DNA from: an uncultured Cetobacterium sp.
GTDB taxonomy: Bacteria; Fusobacteriota; Fusobacteriia; Fusobacteriales; Fusobacteriaceae
DNA: 38,373 bases
Reading direction: 5' to 3'
NCBI RefSeq assembly: GCF_945952365.1
Contig: NZ_CAMFHX010000025.1
Coordinates: forward strand, 1-38,373
Under the pieces are notes generated by a model. It was given only the letters and a program-made list of their open reading frames with translations, searched no databases and was not told the origin of the DNA. The translations under genes were made by a program, and so were the position numbers. Positions 25,011-32,028 of this stretch are shown one piece after another (positions within the stretch are counted from its first letter, which is position 1; each line of letters starts with the position of its first letter).

Positions 25011-26522
25011 TTATTCTTCTCTCTTGATTACAACGAACGTTATATCATCATTTTGTTCGCAACCGTTTTGGAAGTTGTTAACTTCAGATAGTAATTTTTG
25101 TTTAATATCTTTGGCAGATAAAGATGAAGTTTGAAGTAAGATATCTTTTAAACGTTCTATTCCAAATAGCTCTTTGTTACTATTTTCAGCTTCACTAATT
25201 CCATCAGTATAGTAGATAACAACATCCCCAACATTTAATTTTATTTCACCTTGTTTGTAATTATAATCATCTAAAAATCCAATTGCCACTCCTTTAACAG
25301 AGTGAGTTTCAATTAGATTAGTTTGGCTGTTATAAACAACTAATGGGTTGTGACCAGCATTTGAATAAGTTAAAATTTTCGTATCATAATCATATTTACT
25401 ATGCATCATAGTTATAAACATATCCTCTGTTATATCAGGATAAATAAGTTTATTAAGTTTTTGAACGTTACAACGAGGCTCTTCTCCTTGAAGCTCAAGT
25501 GTTTTTAAAACTGAACGTCCTAAAGCCATAAGAAAGGCTGCTGGAACACCTTTACCACTAACGTCTGCAATAGTTATACTAAATGTTTTTTCATTTAAAA
25601 GAGAGTAGTCGTAGTAATCTCCACCAATCTCTTTTGCAGGTTCGAAGAAAGTTGCCACATCCAATCCTAAAACTTTTTTAATTTTTTTAGGTATTATTCG
25701 TTTCTGAATTCTAGAGGCGACTTCAAGTTCTTGAGACATTCTTTCTTTTATAACTAAGTCAGAATAAATTTGAGCATTATTAATAGCTATCGCAACTTGT
25801 ATAGTAAGTGCAGAGATAGTTTCCTCATCACTCTTGATAAGTTTAGATTTATCCTCTATTATAAAGATAACTCCAAGTTCTTTCCCTTTTACAGTAAGAG
25901 GGGATGCAATTATTTTTTCATCAGGAGTGATAGAGAAACCTTTTAAAATTTCACTATAAACTTTTTTATAATCTTTACGAGTGAACTGAGATAAAACTTC
26001 TTCAGGATAACTTAACTCTCCTTTAAACTGGATATCTCCTTTTATTCTTTTATTTAAAAGTCTTCCACCCTCCCATAAGTAAAGAGAGATTCTTTTGGCT
26101 CCTGTTAAAACAAAATAAGCGTCAAGTATCGTAGATATGATTTTATCTAACTCCATAATTGAAAGCACAGTTCTTGAAAGAGAATTTATATTTGATAAAC
26201 TCGCAACTCTTTGCTCTAGAACTTGATTACTGTATTCAAGTTGTTTAGATTTTGTAAGCAGAGATTCGTATGTAACTTCAAGTTCTTTTTTGTATTCTCT
26301 TAGTTCTTCAATAGAGTTATCTAGTTCTAAATCTTGTTTTGTAATTGCTGTTGTAGCTCTTTCGTAATCATTTTTTAAATCTTCTGATATATCTGTAAGA
26401 AATTCTTTGCTTACGAAACTTTTTAAAATCTTGCTTGTTTCTTCAAAGTTTTTCTTTTCAATTTTCTTAAATATTAAAAAGAAAACGAAAAATAGAATAA
26501 TAAAAGAGAAGTAGGTAATCAA
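25011..26522 (-). CDS. Membrane-anchored PP2C/SpoIIE-type serine phosphatase with GAF domain
   Basis: A 503-residue signalling protein. One N-terminal helix (~3-20) anchors it, and a coiled coil covers ~65-118. A GAF-like sensor spans ~125-260 (LSRTVLSIMELDKIISTILDAY onward in pieces). The C-terminal ~270-503 is an RsbU/SpoIIE phosphatase. The metal-binding acidic residues are present: IGGDYYDY, IADVSGKGVPAAF, YYTDGISEAE and NDDITFVV, so it should be active. Such enzymes usually dephosphorylate an anti-sigma antagonist; no kinase or antagonist gene is nearby. It starts with TTG directly after the lipoprotein stop, with GGGAGG inside that gene. It is the last gene of the rapZ-uvrC operon. Confidence 0.88.
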   Translation of the reverse strand: MITYFSFIILFFVFFLIFKKIEKKNFEETSKILKSFVSKEFLTDISEDLKNDYERATTAITKQDLELDNSIEELREYKKELEVTYESLLTKSKQLEYSNQVLEQRVASLSNINSLSRTVLSIMELDKIISTILDAYFVLTGAKRISLYLWEGGRLLNKRIKGDIQFKGELSYPEEVLSQFTRKDYKKVYSEILKGFSITPDEKIIASPLTVKGKELGVIFIIEDKSKLIKSDEETISALTIQVAIAINNAQIYSDLVIKERMSQELEVASRIQKRIIPKKIKKVLGLDVATFFEPAKEIGGDYYDYSLLNEKTFSITIADVSGKGVPAAFLMALGRSVLKTLELQGEEPRCNVQKLNKLIYPDITEDMFITMMHSKYDYDTKILTYSNAGHNPLVVYNSQTNLIETHSVKGVAIGFLDDYNYKQGEIKLNVGDVVIYYTDGISEAENSNKELFGIERLKDILLQTSSLSAKDIKQKLLSEVNNFQNGCEQNDDITFVVIKREE

Positions 26523-27455
26523 TTATTTAGCCTCCCATGTAGAGAATCTATTTTCAAGAGATTCTGTAGAATTATTTTCTATTTTCTTTGTTCTTTCCCA
26601 AGATGCTAAATTAGAAACTGAGTTTGAGTTAGCTAGTAACTTTTTTAAATCATCAAGGGAAGTCGGTGTAACTATATTAGATGTAAACTCATAGTCATCA
26701 GTAGATAGATGTTTTTTATTGTTACCTACAAATAAAACTAAAGAGTTAGGTAAGACTACAAATCCAGAGTTAGTATTTGAGTTTTGGAAAATAACGGATT
26801 TATCATCTAAATTATTTATATTTGCAGTTACATTTGGAATAAAAATAATTTTTTTATTCTTACCGATTGAATCAAAATAAACAAAGTTTTTCTTAATTGA
26901 GTTTATATTTTCAATTAAAGATTTTCTATTTAGTAAAATATCTTCCATCAATAAACTTTTATCTAACTCTGTATAAAGAAACTCAGAGTTGTAAAGAGCT
27001 TCGTTGTCTGTAAGTTTTAATAGTAAAAAGTATTGTCTGTTTAATAACTTTTGAATCTCTCCAGCTTCAGTAGGAACATTTATATTGAAGCTGTTTAAAT
27101 AATTTTTTTCATCTGGATTTAAATCTTCAACTATTTTCATTCCAAGAATCTCTTTGTCTAACCAACCTGTGTTGAATAAGTCGTTGAAATCTATATTCAT
27201 GTCCTCTGTAATTAGAAGATTAAAACTATTTTTTTGAACACTGTTAAGATTTTCTAAAGAAGTATTTAGATTTTTAAAGAAATTAATTTTTTCATTATAG
27301 TTGCTAGGATACTCTAAAGAAACTAAGTTAAAATTATGTTTTCCTTCAGGAATAGAGCTTTTGAATGTAATGTGTTGACTGTGATCTTTTCTAGCAGAAA
27401 ATTGTGAACAACCAACAAGTGTAATTAAAGAAAAAAGTAAAAGAATTTTTTTCAT
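26523..27455 (-). CDS. Lipoprotein of unknown function
   Basis: A 310-residue protein with a lipoprotein signal peptide: MKKILLLFSLITLVGC, lipobox L-V-G-C with Cys16. The mature part is Asn- and Ser-rich without motifs I recognise; DLKKLLANSNSVSNLASWE near the end looks helical. It lies four bases after uvrC and abuts the phosphatase start (TAATTG). A joint role with the phosphatase, for example as an envelope sensor, is possible but only inferred from position. Confidence 0.78.
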   Translation of the reverse strand: MKKILLLFSLITLVGCSQFSARKDHSQHITFKSSIPEGKHNFNLVSLEYPSNYNEKINFFKNLNTSLENLNSVQKNSFNLLITEDMNIDFNDLFNTGWLDKEILGMKIVEDLNPDEKNYLNSFNINVPTEAGEIQKLLNRQYFLLLKLTDNEALYNSEFLYTELDKSLLMEDILLNRKSLIENINSIKKNFVYFDSIGKNKKIIFIPNVTANINNLDDKSVIFQNSNTNSGFVVLPNSLVLFVGNNKKHLSTDDYEFTSNIVTPTSLDDLKKLLANSNSVSNLASWERTKKIENNSTESLENRFSTWEAK

Positions 27456-27459
27456 AATG

Positions 27460-29229
27460 TTAAATCATCTCCTTTATTTTTAAGGCTAGTTGTTTAGGAA
27501 TAACTTTTTCTAATTCCTCTAAAGTTGCATTTTGAATTTGTTTTACAGAACCAAATGTTTTTAAAAGAGCCTCTTTTCTTTTTGGTCCGATACCAGGGAT
27601 ACTATCCAATTGACTAGATATAACCCTTTTGTTTCTAAGCAGTCTATGATAAGTTACTCCAAATCTATGAGCTTCATCTCTAACTCTTTGTAAAATTTTT
27701 AGTGCTTCATCACTTTTTGAAAAGATATATGCAGTATTTTCGGTGTATTTATAAATTTCCTCTTCTTTTTTAGCAATACTTAAAAGTTCTGATATACCAC
27801 CCTTTCCAATCCCTTCAAGAATTTCACCAACCGCATTGATTTGTCCGAGCCCACCATCGATTAAAATAACATCTGGAAACTCTTCAAGAGGTAGTTTTGA
27901 ATAACGTCTTTCAATAACTTCTCTCATCATAGCAAAATCATCTGGGGTATCTTTACATGTTATTTTAAATTTTCTATAAAGTTTTTTAGCTTTTTTACCC
28001 TCCACAGATACACTCATAGATGCGACAGCATCTTTTCCCGAAATATTTGAGATATCGAAACACTCAATTTTGAATGGGAAACGCTTTAGATTAAGTTTTG
28101 TATATAAATCACTTAATCCTTTTTCAACGATAGATTTCTTATTGTAAAAATTCTCAATATCTTTTTTTAAGTTTAATAACCCCATCTCTAAAATCTCTCT
28201 TCTACGAGATTTGATTTTAGGGAAAAATAGAGAAACTTTATGTGTGCAGATTGCTTCAAAGATATAACCTATATTTTTTTCTAAATGAGCCATAGATTCC
28301 TCAAAAATTATATTTTTAGGTATAGGATATTTAGAATAATAGCTCATAATAGTATCTTCGATAATATCGTCAAAAATAGTATTTTCTAAATTTATAGAGT
28401 GAAAGTTTTTCCCTAAGATTTTTCCCTCTCTTACATTTAAGACACATAGAAAAACTTTATTGTCTTCAAGAACAAATGTGAAGATATCTTCGTCGATAGA
28501 TGAAGCAGCTTCAGTTATCTGCTTTTGTATATTGTTTTCAATCTCTTTTTTTTGCTCTCTGAACATGATAGCTTTTTCAAACTCCATATTTTCAGCAGCA
28601 ACAGCCATATTTTTTTCTAATTTTTGAATGATGGATATTGTATTTCCTTTTAAAATCTCTTTTGCATCTGAAATATTTTCGTTGTATTGGATGAAAATAT
28701 CTTTGTACTTACAAGGTCCATTGCAAAGCTTCATATAAAATTTGAGACAAGGACGAGGATAGACTTTTTCCATATCTCGATTACAATCTCTTATTTTATA
28801 AAGTTTAGAGAGAGTAGATTTTAAATTCCAAGCACCAAAAGGAAATGGACCAAAGTAATCACCTAGATTTTGATTTAATTTTTTTGTTGTTCGAACAATT
28901 GAAATTTTTGGGAATTTTTCAGCAGTAATTAAAATATAGGGATAAGTTTTTTCATCCTTTAAGTTGATATTATATTTTGGAGAATATCTTTTAATCAGGT
29001 TATTTTCTAAAATTAAAGCATCAATTTCAGAGTTACAAATAATGAAATCAATATCGTCGATGTTTTTAACAAGTTCTTTAGTTTTTTCATCTGAATGCTC
29101 TCTGTTGAAATATGAGCTAACTCTTTTTGAAAGATTTTTAGCCTTTCCAACATATATAATTTTAGAATTATTTTTCATCAGATATACTCCTGGGTTATCA
29201 GGAATCTCTTTATTAAAAACAGTAATCAT
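27460..29229 (-). CDS. uvrC: UvrABC excinuclease subunit C
   Basis: Makes the two incisions in nucleotide excision repair together with UvrB. Order in the 589 residues: GIY-YIG nuclease (NPGVYLMKNNSKIIYVGKAKNLSKRVSSYF in pieces, residues ~12-45), the UVR motif that binds UvrB (~200-235), and the RNase H-like endonuclease region with CFDISNISGKDAVASM and VILIDGGLGQINA. The C-terminus has two helix-hairpin-helix motifs (SIPGIGPKRKEALLKTFGS). All are intact. It starts four bases after rapZ. Confidence 0.97.
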   Translation of the reverse strand: MITVFNKEIPDNPGVYLMKNNSKIIYVGKAKNLSKRVSSYFNREHSDEKTKELVKNIDDIDFIICNSEIDALILENNLIKRYSPKYNINLKDEKTYPYILITAEKFPKISIVRTTKKLNQNLGDYFGPFPFGAWNLKSTLSKLYKIRDCNRDMEKVYPRPCLKFYMKLCNGPCKYKDIFIQYNENISDAKEILKGNTISIIQKLEKNMAVAAENMEFEKAIMFREQKKEIENNIQKQITEAASSIDEDIFTFVLEDNKVFLCVLNVREGKILGKNFHSINLENTIFDDIIEDTIMSYYSKYPIPKNIIFEESMAHLEKNIGYIFEAICTHKVSLFFPKIKSRRREILEMGLLNLKKDIENFYNKKSIVEKGLSDLYTKLNLKRFPFKIECFDISNISGKDAVASMSVSVEGKKAKKLYRKFKITCKDTPDDFAMMREVIERRYSKLPLEEFPDVILIDGGLGQINAVGEILEGIGKGGISELLSIAKKEEEIYKYTENTAYIFSKSDEALKILQRVRDEAHRFGVTYHRLLRNKRVISSQLDSIPGIGPKRKEALLKTFGSVKQIQNATLEELEKVIPKQLALKIKEMI

Positions 29230-29233
29230 AGCT

Positions 29234-30103
29234 TTACCAGTTTCCTCTCTCTTTCTCTCTATGTATAGAGTAGATGTTAATATCGTCTAAACTATTTAAA
29301 TCTTTTTGAAGTCTTCTGACAAATGAAACAGAACGATGTTTCCCTCCACTACATCCAATTCCGATAGTAAGATGTCTTTTTTCATCTTTAATGTACCCTG
29401 GAATAAGGAAAGTAATTAAATCCAAAATTTTAGAGTATAAGACTTGTGCTGATTCAAAACTCATAACATAATCGTAGACATCATCATTAAAACCAGTTTT
29501 TTCACGTAAATTTTCTAAATAATAGGGATTTGGTAAAGTTCTCACATCAAATATCATATCTGCATCAATTGGAACACCGTGCTTAAAACCAAAAGATTGT
29601 AGGTGAATATTTAAAAGGATATTTTTAGAAAAAGATGCTACTGCCATCTCTATTTTTCTAGACAGCTCTTTAGCTGTTAAGAAACTAGTATCGACAATCA
29701 TATTAGCTTTATCTTTTATATCCTCCATAAGATAGATTTCATCTTCAATACTTTGTAATAAAGTATCTTTAGTTAAAGGGTGTTTTCTTCTTGTAAGGTT
29801 GTATCTATTTAAAATTGACTGAGTTGATGCTTCTAAGAAAATTATTTTATAGTCAATATCAAGATTATCAATCTCGTTAAAAAAAGTATCAAAATCATTT
29901 GCGTCAATTATTGTTCTGATATCAAGACCTAGTGCAATTCTTTTGACATTATTATCCCTGCTAGAATTTTGTAGATCCTTTAAAATTAACCCAGCAAACC
30001 TAAAAGGGATATTATCCATTGTAAAAAATCCTAAATCTTCTAAAGTTTTTAAACCTGTTGACTTTCCAGAGCCACTAAGTCCAGTTAAAATAATCAACTC
30101 CAT
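29234..30103 (-). CDS. rapZ: RapZ/YvcJ-family nucleotide-binding protein
   Basis: A P-loop protein; in E. coli RapZ guides RNase E to the sRNA GlmZ and so controls GlmS, while in Firmicutes YvcJ has a less clear role. Walker A GLSGSGKS is at residues 8-15, and FFTMDNIPF, RRKHPL and the C-terminal IGIGCSGGKHRSVSFV are all family signatures. The length (289) is normal. It is the first gene of a tight operon with uvrC, a lipoprotein and a phosphatase. Confidence 0.95.
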   Translation of the reverse strand: MELIILTGLSGSGKSTGLKTLEDLGFFTMDNIPFRFAGLILKDLQNSSRDNNVKRIALGLDIRTIIDANDFDTFFNEIDNLDIDYKIIFLEASTQSILNRYNLTRRKHPLTKDTLLQSIEDEIYLMEDIKDKANMIVDTSFLTAKELSRKIEMAVASFSKNILLNIHLQSFGFKHGVPIDADMIFDVRTLPNPYYLENLREKTGFNDDVYDYVMSFESAQVLYSKILDLITFLIPGYIKDEKRHLTIGIGCSGGKHRSVSFVRRLQKDLNSLDDINIYSIHREKERGNW

Positions 30104-30131
30104 TATAATTCCTCCAAATATAGTTTACTTT

Positions 30132-30137
30132 ATTATA
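30132..30137 (-). promoter_or_regulatory. Possible -10 element for the rapZ operon
   Basis: TATAAT on the - strand about 30 bases before the rapZ ATG. No convincing -35 is found at 16-18 bases, so the call rests on the -10 and on the terminator lying just upstream. Confidence 0.35.
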
Positions 30138-30170
30138 CAATAATCTAAATTAAAATTATATAAAAAAATA

Positions 30171-30198
30171 AAAAATGGATAGGTGAATAACCTATCCA
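30171..30198 (-). terminator. Terminator of the GrdX-like gene
   Basis: TGGATAGGT pairs with ACCTATCCA around a five-base loop, followed on the - strand by a T run. It separates the GrdX-like gene from the rapZ operon. Confidence 0.88.
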
Positions 30199-30209
30199 AA
30201 AATAAAAAA

Positions 30210-30593
30210 TTAAAGTAAATTTATTTTAGAAATACTGTCTCTTATAAGATTTAAATCAACAAATCTAAATTCTTCTAAAGAGATGTCTGATTGCTGATCT
30301 TTAGGAGTGAAAGAAACCTTTTTTATTATATCCAAAACTCCAAGAATTATTTTAATAGAGTGAGAGTTGTCCTCAATCTGTTTATTTGTAATTAAGATTG
30401 ATTTGAAGGGGTTATCTTGGTTTTCTAAGTTGTATAGAATAGGGTCACTTAGAAGTCTGTGTCCTTCAAGACATTTTTTCTCGATGTAACTTAATACTTC
30501 GTTGATATTATGGTTCTCTAAGTAAATTACATTATCTGTTTCTTTGAAGAAATTAAATACTTTATTGTTGTTTGTAATGATTTTATAATCCAT
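30210..30593 (-). CDS. GrdX-like protein of unknown function
   Basis: A 127-residue soluble protein. The pattern MDYKIITNNNKVF, then VLSYIEKKCLEGHRLLSDPI, NPFKSILITN and finally FRFVDLNLIRDSI follows the layout I associate with GrdX family proteins, found beside glycine reductase genes in Clostridia. No glycine reductase genes are in this window, so the role here is open. An open frame runs further upstream to 30686, but the ATG at 30593 has a clear GGGAGG ten bases before it and a promoter at 30634-30662, so the shorter form is chosen. Confidence 0.72.
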   Translation of the reverse strand: MDYKIITNNNKVFNFFKETDNVIYLENHNINEVLSYIEKKCLEGHRLLSDPILYNLENQDNPFKSILITNKQIEDNSHSIKIILGVLDIIKKVSFTPKDQQSDISLEEFRFVDLNLIRDSISKINLL

Positions 30594-30633
30594 AAAAAAC
30601 CTCCCGCTTTTTGAAATACATTTTTCAGTAGTA

Positions 30634-30662
30634 ATATTACAACGTAAACGGCAATATATCAA
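30634..30662 (-). promoter_or_regulatory. Promoter of the GrdX-like gene
   Basis: On the - strand: TTGATA (30662-30657), a 17-base spacer, TAATAT (30639-30634). It is back to back with the carAB promoter, the two -35 boxes being only 17 bases apart. The palindrome GTAATATTAC (30631-30640) covers its -10. Confidence 0.75.
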
Positions 30663-30679
30663 GAGTAAAAAAATAAAAA

Positions 30680-30708
30680 TTGACAAGTTTTTAATTTTAG
30701 TATATACT
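30680..30708 (+). promoter_or_regulatory. Promoter of the carAB leader
   Basis: A consensus TTGACA (30680-30685), a 17-base spacer, TATACT (30703-30708). Transcription should begin near 30715, giving a leader of about 220 bases before carA. Confidence 0.88.
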
Positions 30709-30740
30709 TTTTCTCAGAGCAAAAAAAAGGAGGGTGAAAT

Positions 30741-30923
30741 ATGGTTTACAAAAACGACAGAAGAGTTAGACAAAAACAGAAAAACTATTTGTTGCTTTTA
30801 GATTTATTTATTTCATTTTCTAATAATTTATTTATATTTTTTAATTTTTTAGTTTTTAATTTTAATATTAATATAGACAGGGAATATGATTTTCATATTC
30901 CTTTTTTTATGCAAAAAATTTAG
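30741..30923 (+). CDS. Putative leader peptide of carAB
   Basis: A 60-codon ORF with a strong ribosome site (GGAGGGTG, six or so bases before ATG), about 25 bases from the predicted transcript start. The first ~15 codons are basic (DRRVRQKQK). Codons 16-45 (30786-30875) are about two-thirds U. Codons ~47-54 run through the terminator hairpin, and the TAG at 30921-30923 touches the carA ribosome site. The product is low-complexity and probably not itself functional. The ORF looks like a device for coupling translation to transcription, as in the E. coli pyrBI leader. Confidence 0.6.
   Translation: MVYKNDRRVRQKQKNYLLLLDLFISFSNNLFIFFNFLVFNFNINIDREYDFHIPFFMQKI
30881..30908 (+). terminator. Attenuator (intrinsic terminator) in front of carA
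   Basis: GGAATATGA (30881-30889) pairs with TCATATTCC (30893-30901) around a TTT loop, followed by seven T. It lies inside the leader ORF and 26 bases before the carA ATG, so it must be overcome for carAB expression. A ribosome translating the leader across this stretch would block the hairpin. Confidence 0.85.
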
Positions 30924-30933
30924 GAGGTAAAAA

Positions 30934-31986
30934 ATGAAGGGGAAGTTAATTCTTGAAAACGGAATGAGTTTCGATGGAAAAATTTTTGGAGAGCTGGGGG
31001 AAAGTGTAGGAGAACTTGTTTTTAACACAGGAATGACAGGTTACCAAGAATTACTAACAGATCCATCATACTATGGGCAAATTGTTGTTATGACTTATCC
31101 GATGGTAGGAAACTACGGAATTAATTTAGAGGATATGGAATCGGATGGAATAAAGTTAAAAGGGTTTATCATCAAAGAGGATGCAAAACTTCCAAATAAC
31201 TTTAGATGTGAAATGACTTTAGATGGGTTTTTAAGACAGTATAAAGTTGTCGGATTTAAAGGGGTAGATACAAGACACCTTACTAAAATCATAAGAGAAG
31301 AGGGAGCTATGAAAGCTCTAATAACATCAAAAGATTTAACTCAAAAAGAGATTGATGAGCATTTTGCAAAATTTAGTAATAAAGATGCAGTAGAGCAAGT
31401 TAGTACTAAAGAAAAGTATGAGATTCCAGGACCAGGAAAAAGAGTTGGGGTAATAGATTTTGGAGTTAAGAAAAATATACTTAGATCTTTTGAAGCTAGA
31501 GGAATTCACCAAATTGTTTTCCCTTGGAATGTAACAGCTGAAGAGTTACTATCTCATGATTTAGATGCAGTCTTTTTATCAAATGGACCAGGGGATCCTG
31601 CAGAGTTAACTGAAGTTATTAATGAGATTAAAAAACTAGTAGGGAAATTACCAATTGTTGGAATATGTTTAGGACATCAACTATTAGCTTGGGCTTTAGG
31701 TGGAACTACAAAAAAATTAAAATACGGACATAGAGGATGTAATCATCCAGTAAAAGATTTAGAGAAAAACAGAATATTCATAACTTCTCAAAATCATGGA
31801 TACGTTGTAGATAAAGTACCTGATTCAATGAAAGTTACACATATAAACTTAAATGATAATTCAATAGAGGGAATGAGAAGTGAAGAGCACAGAATACTAT
31901 GTGTTCAATATCACCCAGAGGCGTGGCCAGGACCAGCTGATTCAGAATATTTATTTGATGATTTCTTAGCAGTAATAGAGGGATAA
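30934..31986 (+). CDS. carA: Carbamoyl-phosphate synthase small (glutaminase) subunit
   Basis: Hydrolyses glutamine and passes ammonia to CarB for carbamoyl phosphate, the precursor of pyrimidines and arginine. The N-terminal CPSase domain has FNTGMTGYQELLTDPSY. The class I amidotransferase domain has FLSNGPGDP, the nucleophile in VGICLGHQ and the His-Glu pair in QYHPEAWPGP. The 350-residue length is typical. It has a strong GGAGG site overlapping the leader stop. It sits behind the attenuator and is followed by carB after 42 bases. Confidence 0.98.
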   Translation: MKGKLILENGMSFDGKIFGELGESVGELVFNTGMTGYQELLTDPSYYGQIVVMTYPMVGNYGINLEDMESDGIKLKGFIIKEDAKLPNNFRCEMTLDGFLRQYKVVGFKGVDTRHLTKIIREEGAMKALITSKDLTQKEIDEHFAKFSNKDAVEQVSTKEKYEIPGPGKRVGVIDFGVKKNILRSFEARGIHQIVFPWNVTAEELLSHDLDAVFLSNGPGDPAELTEVINEIKKLVGKLPIVGICLGHQLLAWALGGTTKKLKYGHRGCNHPVKDLEKNRIFITSQNHGYVVDKVPDSMKVTHINLNDNSIEGMRSEEHRILCVQYHPEAWPGPADSEYLFDDFLAVIEG

Positions 31987-32028
31987 AATTTTAAGATTTT
32001 TAGTAGAGTTTTCAGGAGGCGTATATAA

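Noticed and set aside
30594-30686. Upstream in-frame extension of the GrdX-like gene
   Set aside because: The extension runs through the gene's own promoter and lacks a ribosome site; the ATG at 30593 has GGGAGG in the right place.
30709-30933. T-box or classical 1-2-3-4 amino-acid attenuator before carA
   Set aside because: There is no T-box consensus, and I find no alternative antiterminator helix positioned between the Arg codons and the terminator.
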